A stretch of 64,000 bases of DNA. Source: Sphingopyxis sp. OPL5. Lineage in GTDB: Bacteria > Pseudomonadota > Alphaproteobacteria > Sphingomonadales > Sphingomonadaceae. This document shows positions 8,818 through 18,675 of this stretch, piece by piece. Both the position numbers and the translations under genes were made by a program. Below the pieces are notes generated by a model. The model made no database searches. It saw only the letters and a list, made by a program, of their open reading frames with translations, and was not told where the DNA came from. Numbering within the stretch: position 1 is the first letter of the stretch; each line of letters starts with the position of its first letter. The stretch is from assembly GCF_003797775.2 (NCBI RefSeq), contig NZ_CP060725.1, positions 1,730,001 to 1,794,000 of the forward strand, given 5' to 3'.

Positions 8818-9708
8818 TTATTCGGCCGCTTCGACGTCCGAGCTGCGCGCTGCGAGCGTGCGACGCTTGCGCGGCTTCGGCGCGGCTTCGGCGGCCTCGG
8901 CCTCGGCCTCGTCGGCTTCGGGAGCCGGAGCCGGAGCGGGGCGGCCGATCGCGGGCGGCAGCACGGCGCTGTCGATCCCGGCGCCACCCTCGTCCTCGTC
9001 GCGCGGGCGGCGCGGGCTGCGGCGCGGGGCGCGCGCCGGCTTGGCTTCCGCCACCACGGCGTCCTCGTCGCGGGCTTCGACTTCGACGCGCTCGCGCTCA
9101 GGACGTTCCGGCCGTTCGGAACGCTCGGCGCGCTCGCGCACCGGCTGGCGGTTGCCGCGATTGTCGTCATTCTCGTCACGACGGTTGCCGCGATTCGGGT
9201 TGCGGTCGCCGCGATCACCACGGTCGTTGCGCTCGCCCCGATCGTTGCGATCATTCCGGTCGCCGCGCTCGCGGTTGTCGCGCTCGCCGCGATTGTCCTC
9301 GCGCTCGCCGTCGCTGTCGCCCTGGCCTTCGTCGAGGTCGGTGTCGTCATGCGCGTCGAAATCCTCGACGCCGCGCACTTCGCGATGGCGGTCGTTGCGA
9401 TCGGGCTGGCCGCCGTTCTTTTCTTCCTGGCGGGCGCGGAAATCGCTGTGCACGCGGAAATAATGATCGGCGAACTGCAGATAATATTCGGTCTGCACCC
9501 GGTCGCCCGAAAGCTGGGCGTCGCGGGCGAGATTCTTGAATTTCTCGATCATCTGCGCTGCGTTGCCGCGCGCACGGCTGTCGATGCGATTGGCCTGGTC
9601 GGTACCACCACGGCCGCCACCCGATTGCGGGCGATTGTTGTTGTTATTGTTGTTGTTACGGCCGCGACGGCGACCGTTTTGCCGGTTGTTCATGTTCAAC
9701 TGAGACAT
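8818..9708 (-). CDS. DUF4167 domain protein with a long charged, repetitive tail
   Basis: A product of 296 residues starting at the ATG at 9708 (or 9693). The N-terminus is basic with an Asn run coded by a GTT-type microsatellite (RRRGRNNNNNNNN). The conserved DUF4167 core, about residues 35-85, contains ARGNAAQMIEKFKNLARDAQ and RVQTEYYLQFADHYFRV. The rest is low-complexity: many RGDRNDRGERN-like units, then an Ala/Glu/Pro-rich end. RNA binding is suggested by the Arg/Gly-rich composition but is not shown. Placement upstream of prmC and prfA on the opposite side of a 257-base gap matches the gene order in many alphaproteobacteria. Confidence 0.82.
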   Translation of the reverse strand: MSQLNMNNRQNGRRRGRNNNNNNNNRPQSGGGRGGTDQANRIDSRARGNAAQMIEKFKNLARDAQLSGDRVQTEYYLQFADHYFRVHSDFRARQEEKNGGQPDRNDRHREVRGVEDFDAHDDTDLDEGQGDSDGEREDNRGERDNRERGDRNDRNDRGERNDRGDRGDRNPNRGNRRDENDDNRGNRQPVRERAERSERPERPERERVEVEARDEDAVVAEAKPARAPRRSPRRPRDEDEGGAGIDSAVLPPAIGRPAPAPAPEADEAEAEAAEAAPKPRKRRTLAARSSDVEAAE

Positions 9709-9941
9709 CCTGTCGAAAAGCTCTAAGCTATGCCAACCCCTTTTGGCCGACCGCGCATCTTGCGCGTCGTGCCCGCGCTCCCTTGCGCGGCTCTTCCGTG
9801 TTACCGCTTGCGCGAGACACCTTGTCCCGCACCAGCATCGTAAATGGGAAGCAGACCCGCCGGACCAGTATCGGTGCGCCGCACCGCCAAAGGGACCCTG
9901 ATCAGGCCTGTACGCCGCCCCTACCTCGCTTTGGGCACGAA

Positions 9942-9959
9942 ACCAAGCGATTTCTTGGT
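9942..9959 (-). terminator. Weak hairpin after prmC
   Basis: ACCAAG and CTTGGT pair around a six-base loop, six bases past the prmC stop, and the minus strand continues with TTTCG. It could end the prfA-prmC transcript. The rest of the 9709-9965 gap shows nothing else I can support. Confidence 0.35.
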
Positions 9960-9965
9960 CGCGCC

Positions 9966-10811
9966 TCAGCGCACCAGGGTCAAGATGAGGGCGCGGTCGC
10001 GGCCACCGAGGTCCTGGCGGCAAGCGACGGCGAAACCGGCCGCTTCGGCCAGCTTCCCTACCGAGATATGCTGGGTCGCCCCGATTTCAAGAACCGCAAG
10101 ACCGCCCGGCGCCAGCAGCCGTGGCAGGTCGGGGATGATGCGGCGATAGTCGCCCAGCCCGTCGGCACCCGCGAACAGCGCTTCGGCGGGTTCATGCTCG
10201 GCGACATCGGGCATCAGCTTTTCGCCGTCGGCGATATAGGGCGGGTTGCAGAGGATCAGGTCGAACGGGCCATCGACGCCCGCACCCCAGTCGCCCGACT
10301 GAAAGGCCGTGCGATCGGCCATGCCCAGTTCCCCGGCATTGTCGCGCGCAAAAGCGAGCGCAAATTCGGACGCATCGACGCCCAGCCCGGTCGCATCGGG
10401 AAACTCGCTCAGCGCCGCGAGCAGCAGCGTCCCCGGCCCGGTCCCCAGATCGAGAATCCGCGCGGGTGCGCTCGCCCCGAAATGCGCGACCGCGGCCTCG
10501 ATCAACGTCTCGCTATCGGGACGCGGGATCAGCACGCCGGGGCCGACCTCGATGCGGATCGTCCAGAAATCGCGATAGCCAAGGATATAGGCGATCGGCT
10601 CATGCGCCATCCGCCGCGCGATCAAATGGGCATAAAGTTCGGGGACTTCGTAACGCGCGGGATCGAGCAGCAGCGCGGACCGCTCCACCCCCAGCGCATG
10701 CGCCATCAGCAGTTCGGCATCGAGCCGCGGCGTGTCGCTGATGCCCGTGAGCAGGTTCGTCGCGGTGCGCAGCGACTCCGCGACGCCCGCGAAGGTCGGC
10801 GTCTCAGTCAC
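9966..10811 (-). CDS. prmC: Peptide chain release factor N5-glutamine methyltransferase
   Basis: A 281-residue SAM-dependent methyltransferase that modifies the Gln of the GGQ motif in release factors. The N-terminal helical domain is followed by the SAM site DLGTGPG (121-127) and the diagnostic NPPY (189-192) that holds the target glutamine. The start overlaps the end of prfA by 8 bases, so enzyme and substrate are translated from one message. Confidence 0.96.
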   Translation of the reverse strand: MTETPTFAGVAESLRTATNLLTGISDTPRLDAELLMAHALGVERSALLLDPARYEVPELYAHLIARRMAHEPIAYILGYRDFWTIRIEVGPGVLIPRPDSETLIEAAVAHFGASAPARILDLGTGPGTLLLAALSEFPDATGLGVDASEFALAFARDNAGELGMADRTAFQSGDWGAGVDGPFDLILCNPPYIADGEKLMPDVAEHEPAEALFAGADGLGDYRRIIPDLPRLLAPGGLAVLEIGATQHISVGKLAEAAGFAVACRQDLGGRDRALILTLVR

Positions 10812-11871
10812 CCAGCCCCGCCAGCCGCTGTGCCTGATCCTCGGCGATCAGCGCGTCGACCAGTTCGTCCATCGCACCTTCCAAAATCTCGGGCAGGCGA
10901 TGGAGCGTCAGGTTGATGCGGTGATCGGTCACCCGGCCCTGCGGGAAATTATAGGTGCGGATGCGCTCCGACCGGTCGCCCGAGCCGACCATCGACTTGC
11001 GCGCCGACGCCTCGGCACTGTGGATCTTCTCGCGCTCGAGATCGTAGAGCCGCGCGCGCAGCACCTGCATCGCCTTGGCGCGGTTCTTGTGCTGGCTGCG
11101 CTGGTCCTGCTGGATCACCACGAGCCCCGAGGGAATATGCGTGATGCGGATCGCCGAATCGGTCGTGTTGACATGCTGCCCGCCGGCACCCGACGCACGA
11201 TAGATATCGACCTTCAGGTCGCTGTCGGCGATCGCGACATCGACCTCTTCGGCCTCGGGCAAAACCGCGACGGTCGCGGCGCTGGTGTGAATGCGCCCGC
11301 CGCTTTCGGTCACCGGCACGCGTTGGACGCGGTGGACGCCGCTCTCGAATTTCAGCTTCGCGAACACCCCCTGCCCCGAAACGCTGGCGACGACTTCCTT
11401 ATAACCGCCGACCTCGGTCTCGTTCGCCGAGATGACCTCGACCTTCCAGCCCTGCCCGTCGGCGTAACGGCTGTACATGCGCAGCAGGTCGCCCGCGAAC
11501 AAAGCCGCCTCGTCGCCGCCGGTCCCGGCGCGGATTTCAAGCATCGCCGCGCGCTCATCGGCGACGTCCTTGGGCAGCAGCTTGATCGCAAGGTCATGCT
11601 CGGCGGCGGGCAAGGCCTCTTCGACCGCCGCGAGTTCCTCGGCCGCCATCGCCTTCATCTCGGGATCGGTCAGCATCTCGCCGAGCGACTCCCGTTCGCC
11701 GCGCAGCCGCACCACTTCGCGCGCCGCGCCGGCGACGGGTTCGAGCTCGGCAAACTCCTTCGACGCCGCGACGAAATCGGCGGGCGCCATGTCCCCCGTC
11801 GCCATGCGCGCCTGCAAGGCGGCGTGGCGTTCGATGATGGCGTCGATCTGGCGGGCGGAAACGGAGGTCAT
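10804..11871 (-). CDS. prfA: Peptide chain release factor 1
   Basis: A 355-residue class I release factor reading UAA and UAG. The codon-recognition tripeptide is PVT at 186-188, in the same place as PAT in the E. coli protein. The peptidyl-hydrolysis motif GGQ is at 230-232, in [16 protein letters not shown]. Length is normal. It is co-directional with hisS upstream and overlaps prmC downstream. Confidence 0.97.
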   Translation of the reverse strand: MTSVSARQIDAIIERHAALQARMATGDMAPADFVAASKEFAELEPVAGAAREVVRLRGERESLGEMLTDPEMKAMAAEELAAVEEALPAAEHDLAIKLLPKDVADERAAMLEIRAGTGGDEAALFAGDLLRMYSRYADGQGWKVEVISANETEVGGYKEVVASVSGQGVFAKLKFESGVHRVQRVPVTESGGRIHTSAATVAVLPEAEEVDVAIADSDLKVDIYRASGAGGQHVNTTDSAIRITHIPSGLVVIQQDQRSQHKNRAKAMQVLRARLYDLEREKIHSAEASARKSMVGSGDRSERIRTYNFPQGRVTDHRINLTLHRLPEILEGAMDELVDALIAEDQAQRLAGLGD

Positions 11872-11887
11872 GAATTCACCCCAACCC

Positions 11888-11977
11888 CGTCATCCCCGCG
11901 AAGGCGGGGATCCAGTGTTCCGACATTGCATGTCCAGCCAGCGTCCAAGCTGGATCCCCGCCTTCGCGGGAATGACG
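11888..11977. repeat. Dispersed palindrome, family C (GTCATCCCCGCGAAGGCGGGG), copy 1
   Basis: Arms CCCCGCGAAGGCGGGGATCC and GGATCCCCGCCTTCGCGGG lie at the two ends of a 90-base element that fills the gap between hisS and prfA. Related elements are at 36643, 43784 and, as a single short hairpin, 27148. Confidence 0.85.
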
Positions 11978-11989
11978 AAACAGGGTCCA

Positions 11990-13246
11990 TCAAACGTTGT
12001 CCAGCGCCCGGACCAGCGCCTCGACCGCCTTTGCCCGGTCGCCGTCGCCGCGCACATTGACATGCGGCGCGTCGTCGCGCGTGCCGACCGACACCAATGC
12101 GTGCGCCGGAATCTTGGCGGCCTTGTCGAAACGCTTGCGCGGCGACCCGGTCGCGACGATCTCGGCCGAGAAACCGCCATTGCGCAGCGCGGTGAGCGCC
12201 TGCATCGCGAGCGCCAGCCGCGCATCATCCTCGACCGCGATCACCGCATCGAGCCGGTTGTCGATGACATCGTCCGCCACCAACATCGCCAGCCGCTCGA
12301 TCCCCGCGGCCCAACCAACCGCCGGCGTCGGCGGTCCGCCGAGCGCCTCGATCAGCCCGTCGTAGCGCCCGCCGCCGAGCACGGTGCCCTGCGCGCCTAA
12401 GCGGTCGGTGACGAATTCGAACGCGGTGTGGCGATAATAGTCGAGGCCGCGCACCAGCCGCGCATTGCGCTCCCACGCGACCCCCGCGGCGTCGAGCCCC
12501 GCAGTCACGGCACCGAAGAAATCCTGCGCTTCGCTCGTCAAAAACGCGTCGATATCGGGCGCGCTGTCGGCGATCGGGCGGTCCTTCGGATCCTTGCTGT
12601 CGAGGATACGCATCGGATTCTTGTCGAGCCGGGCAAGGCTGTCTTCGGACAGCTCGCCGCGATGCGCCTCGAAATGATCGACCAGCGCTGTCCGCCAGGC
12701 ATCACGGCTTTCCGCATCGCCCAGCGTGTTAAGCGTCAGCGTCACGCCTTCCGAAATCCCCAATTCCTTGAGCAACTGGTCCGCAAACACCAGCAGCTCG
12801 GCGTCGGCGAGCGGGCTGTCGCTGCCGAGCACTTCGGCATCGAGCTGGTGGAACTGGCGATAACGCCCCTTTTGCGGGCGCTCGTAGCGGAACAGCGGCC
12901 CGTGCGTCGCGACCTTGAGCGGCGCATACTGCTGCCAGCCGTTGGTGACATAAGCGCGCGCGATGCCGGCGGTGAATTCGGGGCGCAGCGTGATCGACTC
13001 GCCGCCGCGATCGTCGAACGAATACATTTCCTTCGACACGACGTCGGTGGTCTCGCCAAGCGAGCGCGCGAACACCGCGGTCGGCTCGATCACCGGCACC
13101 TCGATCCGCTTATAGCCATAGAGCCGCCGCACGCGATCGAAGGTGTCGACGACATGCTGAAACCGGTCGGCGAAATCGCCGAGCATGTCCTGCGTGCCGC
13201 GCACCGGCTGCGGCGTGGCGATCTTGGCGGATTTGTCCTTGCTCAT
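11990..13246 (-). CDS. hisS: Histidyl-tRNA synthetase
   Basis: A class II synthetase of 418 residues from the ATG at 13246 ([20 protein letters not shown]). Motif 2 is visible as [20 protein letters not shown], the histidine-specific motif as [14 protein letters not shown], and motif 3 near the end of the catalytic core ([10 protein letters not shown]). A C-terminal anticodon-binding domain follows. An upstream in-frame ATG at 13282 gives 12 extra residues with no conserved sequence and was not chosen. Confidence 0.95.
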   Translation of the reverse strand: MSKDKSAKIATPQPVRGTQDMLGDFADRFQHVVDTFDRVRRLYGYKRIEVPVIEPTAVFARSLGETTDVVSKEMYSFDDRGGESITLRPEFTAGIARAYVTNGWQQYAPLKVATHGPLFRYERPQKGRYRQFHQLDAEVLGSDSPLADAELLVFADQLLKELGISEGVTLTLNTLGDAESRDAWRTALVDHFEAHRGELSEDSLARLDKNPMRILDSKDPKDRPIADSAPDIDAFLTSEAQDFFGAVTAGLDAAGVAWERNARLVRGLDYYRHTAFEFVTDRLGAQGTVLGGGRYDGLIEALGGPPTPAVGWAAGIERLAMLVADDVIDNRLDAVIAVEDDARLALAMQALTALRNGGFSAEIVATGSPRKRFDKAAKIPAHALVSVGTRDDAPHVNVRGDGDRAKAVEALVRALDNV

Positions 13247-13288
13247 GGGCGCGGCGTCTAATCTTTTTTGGTCGAAAGGCAAAGGGGA

Positions 13289-13471
13289 CTCCCCTCTCCC
13301 CTTGAGGGAGAGGGTTGCAAAGACTTGGCAGCTTGCTGCCTAGTCGAAGCTGGGTGAGGGGTTGCGGTCGCGAGCGACCGCGCGAGCTTCGCTCGCACCC
13401 CCTCATCCAACTCCGGCTAGTTCGCTCCGCTCACAAGCCTCCATATCCTTCTCCCTCTAGGGGAGAAGGAA
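13289..13471. repeat. Composite of inverted repeats between hisS and an M61 peptidase gene
   Basis: The 272-base divergent gap is mostly palindromic. CCCTCTCCC pairs with GGGAGAGGG near 13292-13314, GGCAGCTTGCTGCC forms a short stem, CGAGCGACCGCGCGAGC is self-complementary in part, and TCCTTCTCCC pairs with GGGAGAAGGA at 13446-13470. The promoters of both neighbours must be in or beside this element. Confidence 0.7.
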
Positions 13472-13518
13472 TGTGCCGGTCTGGACCTCGCCATCTTTTC
13501 GCGGCAAAACGCGGCACC

Positions 13519-15447
13519 ATGAAAAAACACCTGTTCGTCGCAGCCGCCCTGATCGCCCTCACCGCTCCCGCCGCCCATGCCCAGGACGGCAACAGCCGTC
13601 CGCAACCGGTGGTGCAGCCGCTTACCATCCCGCTGCCCGCCGACCGCCCCTATCCGGGGACGATGTTGCTCAAGGTCGACGCGACCGACCATGCGCGCGG
13701 AATCTTCCATGTCCGCCAGACGATCCCGGTTCCGAAAGCCGGCAAAGTCACCCTGCTCTATCCGCAATGGCTGCCCGGCAAGCATGCGCCGCGCGGCGCG
13801 ATCGCCGAGGTCGCGGGGTTCAAGCCCACCGCGGGCGGCAAACCGCTCGTCTGGACGCGCCAGCCGACCGACGTCTACGCCTTCGACATCGACGTGCCGC
13901 AGGGCGTGAAGAGCATCGACATCGCCTTCGACTTCCTCTCGCCCACCCGCACCACCGAGGGCCGCGTCGTCGTCACTCCGGCGATGATGAACCTGCAGTG
14001 GGAACAGGTCAGCTTCTATCCCGCGGGCTGGTTCACCCGCCAGATTCCGGTGCAGCTCGAGGTCACGCTGCCCGAAGGCTGGACCGGCGCCGCCGCGCTC
14101 GACGGGTTGCAGGTCTCGAAGAACCGCTACAGCTTCGGCGTCACCAGCTATGAAAATCTGGTCGACAGCCCGATGTTCGCGGGGCGTTATTTTCGCCAAT
14201 GGGCGCTCGGCAACGGCGTGACGCTCAACGTCGTCGCCGACGAGGAAAAATATCTGGGCGCCAGCCCCGACCATATCGCGCGCCACGCGGCCTTGGTGTC
14301 GGAGGCGGTCGCGCTGTTCGGCACCCGCCATTTCGACCGTTATGACTTCCTGCTCGCGCTCAGCGACGAACTCGGCGGCATCGGGCTCGAACATCACCGG
14401 TCGAGCGAGAACAGCCGCAACCCCGATTATTTCACCAAATGGGACGAGAATGACAGCGAGCGCGGGCTGCTCCCGCACGAGCTGGTCCACAGCTGGAACG
14501 GCAAATACCGCCGCCCCGACAAGCTGTGGACCCCCGATTACCGCACGCCGATGCAGGACAATCTGCTCTGGGTCTATGAAGGTCAGACGAGCTATTGGGA
14601 CCTCGTCCTCGCCGGGCGGTCGGGCATGCAGTCGAAGGAGATGATCCTCGCCGAATGGGCGACCAACGCCGGTTTCTACAGCACCCAGGCGGGCCGCGCC
14701 TGGCGGTCGGTCGAGGATACGACGCTCGACCCGATCATCGCGGGGCGCAAGGCGCGCGCCTTTCCCAGCGCGACGCGGACCGAGGATTATTACAACGAAG
14801 GCGGGCTGATGTGGCTCGAGGCCGACATGCTGATCCGCACCGCCACGAACAATGCCAAAAGCCTCGACGATTTCGCGCGCGGCTTTTTTGGCGGGCGCGA
14901 GGGCGACTGGGGACAGTCGACCTATGATTTCGACGATGTCGTCGCGGCGCTGAACGCCGTCCACCCTTATGACTGGGCGAAATTCCTGCGCGACCGGATG
15001 CAGACCCCCGGCCGCCCGGCGCCGACCGCGGGGATCGAAGCGGCGGGCTATCGCCTCGTCTGGCGCGACGCGCCCAACGTCTATGACCGCGACCGCATGG
15101 CGCAGGCGAAGAATACCGACCTCACCCACAGCCTCGGCCTGATCATCGACAAGGACGGCGTCGCGGGCAGCATCGCATGGGACGGCCCCGCCTTTCGCGC
15201 CGATATCGTCAATGGGACAAAAATCCTCGCGGTCGATGGCGTCACCTACAACCGCGAGCGCATCGAATCGGCGATCCGTGCCGCGACCGACGGCAAGACT
15301 CCGGTGAAACTGCTCGTCGAGCGCGGCGGCCGCTATCGCACGGTCGAGATCGACTATCGCGGCGGCCTGCGCTGGCCGCATCTCGAAAAGGTGGGGACGG
15401 GGCCGGACTGGTTCGATCAGGTGCTGGCGGCGAAACGGGCGCTTTAA
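13519..15447 (+). CDS. Secreted M61 family (glycyl aminopeptidase-like) metallopeptidase
   Basis: A 642-residue protein from the ATG at 13519, which opens a signal peptide (MKKHLFVAAALIALTAPAAH, cleaved near AQ). The N-terminal beta domain is followed by the thermolysin-like catalytic domain with HELVH at 320-324 in PHELVHSWNGKYRRPDKL, which is typical of M61. A PDZ domain occupies about the last 100 residues. Zn-dependent periplasmic peptide cleavage is expected. The gene is monocistronic and ends in a family D repeat. Confidence 0.92.
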   Translation: MKKHLFVAAALIALTAPAAHAQDGNSRPQPVVQPLTIPLPADRPYPGTMLLKVDATDHARGIFHVRQTIPVPKAGKVTLLYPQWLPGKHAPRGAIAEVAGFKPTAGGKPLVWTRQPTDVYAFDIDVPQGVKSIDIAFDFLSPTRTTEGRVVVTPAMMNLQWEQVSFYPAGWFTRQIPVQLEVTLPEGWTGAAALDGLQVSKNRYSFGVTSYENLVDSPMFAGRYFRQWALGNGVTLNVVADEEKYLGASPDHIARHAALVSEAVALFGTRHFDRYDFLLALSDELGGIGLEHHRSSENSRNPDYFTKWDENDSERGLLPHELVHSWNGKYRRPDKLWTPDYRTPMQDNLLWVYEGQTSYWDLVLAGRSGMQSKEMILAEWATNAGFYSTQAGRAWRSVEDTTLDPIIAGRKARAFPSATRTEDYYNEGGLMWLEADMLIRTATNNAKSLDDFARGFFGGREGDWGQSTYDFDDVVAALNAVHPYDWAKFLRDRMQTPGRPAPTAGIEAAGYRLVWRDAPNVYDRDRMAQAKNTDLTHSLGLIIDKDGVAGSIAWDGPAFRADIVNGTKILAVDGVTYNRERIESAIRAATDGKTPVKLLVERGGRYRTVEIDYRGGLRWPHLEKVGTGPDWFDQVLAAKRAL

Positions 15448-15584
15448 GATCCTCCCTGTCGCGAAGCGATGGGGAGGTGGCAGCCCGCAGGGCTGACGGA
15501 GGGGCCGACGCCGTCAGGCGGCGGGCCCCTCCACCTTTCGCTTCGCGAACGGTCCCCTCCCCATCGCTGCGCGACGGGGAGGAT
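15448..15584. repeat. Dispersed palindrome, family D (GATCCTCCCTGT), copy 1
   Basis: It begins GATCCTCCCTGTCGCGAAGCG and ends with the complementary CGACGGGGAGGATC, with further internal pairing between GGAGGGGCC and GGGCCCCTCC. It starts four bases after the M61 stop. Other copies are at 50299 and, in short form, 55730. Confidence 0.85.
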
Positions 15585-15673
15585 CGGGCGACGCGCACCC
15601 TCTCCCGCCTTCCCTCCCCCGCCCCCAGGGTCTAAGGCGCCCCGCGAATCAAAAACCGAAAAGGACATCTCCC

Positions 15674-16210
15674 ATGCGCATCGACCTGATCCCGGCCGGC
15701 GACAGCCCGCCCGACAGCCTGAACGTGCTGATCGAAGTGCCGATCGGCGGCGAGCCGGTGAAGTATGAGTTCGACAAGGCATCGGGCGCATTGTTCGTCG
15801 ACCGCTTCCTGCACACCCCGATGCGCTATCCCGCCAATTACGGCTTCGTCCCCCACACGCTGGGCGAAGACGGCGACCCGCTCGACGCCCTCGTCGTCGC
15901 GCGCTCGCCGATCGTCGCGGGCGCGGTGGTCAAGTGCCGCCCGATCGGCGTGCTGTTGATGGAAGACGATGCCGGCGGCGACGAGAAACTGCTCTGCGTC
16001 CCGGTCAACAAGACCTTTCCCTATTATGACAAGGTCTCCACCTACAAGGACATGCCCGAGATCGTGCTGCAGCAGATCGAGCATTTCTTCACCCACTATA
16101 AGGACCTCGAACCCGGCAAATGGGCGAAGCTCAACGGCTGGGGCGATGTCGACGAGGCCAAGCGCATCATCGTCGAATGCATCGAACGCGCGAAGACGAC
16201 GGGGTATTAA
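15674..16210 (+). CDS. ppa: Inorganic pyrophosphatase
   Basis: A family I soluble pyrophosphatase of 178 residues, the normal bacterial length. The signature DGDPLDALV is at 66-74, with the metal-binding Asp residues in place. The N-terminal contact segment [14 protein letters not shown] and the NYGFVPHTL segment are also conserved. It hydrolyses PPi released in biosynthesis. Confidence 0.97.
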   Translation: MRIDLIPAGDSPPDSLNVLIEVPIGGEPVKYEFDKASGALFVDRFLHTPMRYPANYGFVPHTLGEDGDPLDALVVARSPIVAGAVVKCRPIGVLLMEDDAGGDEKLLCVPVNKTFPYYDKVSTYKDMPEIVLQQIEHFFTHYKDLEPGKWAKLNGWGDVDEAKRIIVECIERAKTTGY

Positions 16211-16220
16211 AACAAGACCA

Positions 16221-16310
16221 CCCTCACCCTTCCCACCGGCTTTGCCGGCGGGCCCCTTCCCTCTCCCATCGGGAGAGGGAGGGAGGCGCGAAGCGCCGGA
16301 AGGGTGAGGG
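16221..16310. repeat. Long palindrome after ppa
   Basis: CCCTCACCCTTCC at one end pairs with GGAAGGGTGAGGG at the other. Inside, ACCGGCTTTGCCGG and CTCTCCCATCGGGAGAG form smaller stems. It separates the convergent ppa and mechanosensitive-channel genes and could terminate both. It resembles part of the element at 13289. Confidence 0.8.
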
Positions 16311-16340
16311 CAGGCCGTTATCCGGAGCGCGGCGGCGAAT

Positions 16341-17270
16341 TTATGGCGCCGGGCTAGCGCCCCCATCCGCCAACACCCGCACATCGGTGCGCGGGTAGGG
16401 TATTCTTATCCCCGCTTCCTTGAAGCGGTCCCAGATCCCCAGAAACACCTCGCCCTGGATGTTGCCCAGCCCCGCCTCGGGGTCCGAAATCCAGTAGCGC
16501 AGCTCATGCTCGACCGCACGTTCGCCGAACGCCGTGATCCACACCACCGGCTCGGGGTCCGCTAAAATGCGCGGGTTCGCCTTCGCGGTCTCGACCATGA
16601 TCGCCTGCGCCGCGCGCAAATCGCAGTCATAGGCGACCGGCACGCGCATCCGCACCCGCACGTCGCGGCTCGAATAGCTCCAGTTCTCGACCGGCATCGT
16701 CATCAGCAATTCGTTCGGGATCAGATGCTTCTTGCCGTCGCGGGTGACGACGCTGACCGCGCGGACCCCGATCTTGGCGACCCGCCCGACATTGGGCACG
16801 CCGTTCAGCGTCGCCGAACTCCCCATGCTCGCGCCGTCGCCGACGACGATCACGTCGCCGGGCTTGATCGAGCGGTCCATCAGCAGGATGATCCCCGCGA
16901 TCAGATTGCCGACGGTCTTTTGCAGCCCGAAGCCGATCGCGAGGCCCGCGGCGCCCGAAAACACCGCAAGCGCGGTCAGGTCGATGCCGAGCAGGTCGAT
17001 GCCGAACAGCAGCGCAAAGACGAACAGCGCGATCGCGATCAGCTTCTCGGTCAACAGGCGCTGCGTCTGGTCGATATGGGTGTTGCGGCGCAGCACCCAT
17101 TTGATCGCGCGCATCGTCAGCTTGACCGCGAGATAGAGCAGCACCGCGACGACGATCGTCGAGAACAGCCCATAGAGCGACAACCGGTACGAGCCGACGT
17201 CGATGCCGATCACCCGCATCGCCTCGACCGTGCGGCCGATACCGCCCTGCACGTCGGCGGCGATACTCAT
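16341..17270 (-). CDS. MscS family mechanosensitive channel
   Basis: A 309-residue protein starting at 17270, where ATGA overlaps the stop of the upstream lyase gene. It has three predicted membrane helices at about 30-55, 75-95 and 98-120. The pore helix AVFSGAAGLAIGFGLQKTVG shows the Gly/Ala packing of MscS, and the GDVIVVGDGASMGSSATLNG segment begins the beta domain. The C-terminal alpha/beta domain ends in a short tail. It releases solutes on hypo-osmotic shock. Confidence 0.92.
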   Translation of the reverse strand: MSIAADVQGGIGRTVEAMRVIGIDVGSYRLSLYGLFSTIVVAVLLYLAVKLTMRAIKWVLRRNTHIDQTQRLLTEKLIAIALFVFALLFGIDLLGIDLTALAVFSGAAGLAIGFGLQKTVGNLIAGIILLMDRSIKPGDVIVVGDGASMGSSATLNGVPNVGRVAKIGVRAVSVVTRDGKKHLIPNELLMTMPVENWSYSSRDVRVRMRVPVAYDCDLRAAQAIMVETAKANPRILADPEPVVWITAFGERAVEHELRYWISDPEAGLGNIQGEVFLGIWDRFKEAGIRIPYPRTDVRVLADGGASPAP

Positions 17271-18472
17271 GCCGCCATCGCCGCGAAACCGCGTTCGAGG
17301 TCGGCGATCAGGTCGGCGGGGTCCTCCAGCCCGATCGACAGCCGCAGCAGCGGATCGGGATCGGTCCACACCGTCGCGGTCCGGATGTCGGCCGGGTTGC
17401 TCGGCACCACCAGGCTTTCATAACCGCCCCAGCTGAAACCGATGCCAAAGTGCGACAGCGCCTCGATGAAGCGTGTCCGCCCCGCCTCGTCGCTGCCTTT
17501 CAGCGTGAAGCCGAACAGCCCGCTCGCGCCGGTAAAATCGCGCGACCAGATCGTATGCCCCGGATCGCCCGCCAGCGCCGGGTGCAGCACCCGCCCCACG
17601 TCCGCCCGCGCCGCCAGCCATTCGGCGACCGCCAGCGCGCTCGCCTGATGCCGCGCCAAACGCACGTCGAGGGTGCGCAGCCCGCGCAGCATCAGCGCGC
17701 AATCGTCGGGCGAGACCGCCTGGCCAAGCTGGTACGCCGCGCTGCGCAGTCGCGGCCAAACCGCCTTCGTCGCGGTCAGCGACCCCATCATCGCGTCGCT
17801 ATGCCCGCCGACATATTTGGTCAGGCTCATCATCGTCACATCGACGCCGTGCGCCAGCGCCGGGAACTGCAGCGGCGTCGCCCAGGTGTTGTCGAGCATC
17901 GTCAGCACCCCGCGCGCGCGCGCGACCGCGACGATCGCCCGAATATCCTGCACCTCGAAGGTCAGGCTGCCCGGCGATTCGAGGAAGATCAGCTTCGTCT
18001 CGGGCCGGATCACGTCGGCGATCCCCGCCCCCACCAGCGGGTCATAATAGGTCGTATCGACGCCATAGCGTTTGAGCAGCCCGTTGCAGAAAGCGCGCGT
18101 CGGTTCATAGGCGCTGTCGACCATCAACAGATGATCGCCCGGCGCGAGCAAGGCCAGCATGCCCGCCGAATTGGCCGCGACCCCCGAGGGATAAAGCAGG
18201 GTGCCCTCGGCGCCCGGCTCCATTTCGGTCAGCGCATCGGCGAGCGCCCACACCGTCGGCGTCCCGCGCCGGCCGTAATAGAGCTTGTCATGCGTCGCAT
18301 GGCCCCGCGCCTTCAGGTCGGCGATGCTGTCGTAAAGGATCGTCGACGCGCGCCACACCGGCGGATTGACGACGCCGCCGCCCAGCCGCGGGTCGCCCGT
18401 CCATTCGGGCCGCCGCCCGCCCTGCACCAGTTTCGTCGCGGGGCGGAGGCTGTCGTCGTCGCTCTTGCTCAT
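17267..18472 (-). CDS. metC: Cystathionine beta-lyase, PLP-dependent
   Basis: A Cys/Met-metabolism PLP enzyme of 401 residues. The Schiff-base lysine is K219 in SLTKYVGGHSD, and the phosphate-binding segment YPSGVAANSAGMLALL is at about 94-109. The WATP after DNT and the pattern around YYGRRGTPT fit bacterial cystathionine beta-lyases better than gamma-synthases. It would convert cystathionine to homocysteine, pyruvate and ammonia. It overlaps the MscS gene by 4 bases. Confidence 0.9.
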   Translation of the reverse strand: MSKSDDDSLRPATKLVQGGRRPEWTGDPRLGGGVVNPPVWRASTILYDSIADLKARGHATHDKLYYGRRGTPTVWALADALTEMEPGAEGTLLYPSGVAANSAGMLALLAPGDHLLMVDSAYEPTRAFCNGLLKRYGVDTTYYDPLVGAGIADVIRPETKLIFLESPGSLTFEVQDIRAIVAVARARGVLTMLDNTWATPLQFPALAHGVDVTMMSLTKYVGGHSDAMMGSLTATKAVWPRLRSAAYQLGQAVSPDDCALMLRGLRTLDVRLARHQASALAVAEWLAARADVGRVLHPALAGDPGHTIWSRDFTGASGLFGFTLKGSDEAGRTRFIEALSHFGIGFSWGGYESLVVPSNPADIRTATVWTDPDPLLRLSIGLEDPADLIADLERGFAAMAA

Positions 18473-18547
18473 CGCGTCTTGTTAGCGGAGCATCGTTCAA
18501 AATCCAGTAGCTGAGAATAGCTGCCCGCGTAGCGGGCCATTCGATAT

Positions 18548-18624
18548 CTCACGCAAAGGCGCAAAGGCGCGAAGAAAAGGCCGACACCGCCGCTCTTCTT
18601 CGCGCCTTTGCGCCTTTGCGTGAG
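18548..18624. repeat. Long perfect-arm palindrome (CTCACGCAAAGGCGCAAAGG)
   Basis: The arms CTCACGCAAAGGCGCAAAGG and its complement, each extended to nearly 30 bases, enclose a loop of about 20 bases. TTTTAT follows on the plus strand. It lies between sseA and the lyase gene, both on the minus strand, and would form a very stable RNA hairpin. Confidence 0.85.
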
Positions 18625-18675
18625 TTTTATGGCGCTCCGCGCGGGGACCAAGGCCACCCGCGCGGCGCAAACCGA

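Noticed and set aside
13315..13518. N-terminal extension of the M61 peptidase
   Set aside because: The extra codons come from the palindromic repeat, and a proper signal peptide starts at 13519.
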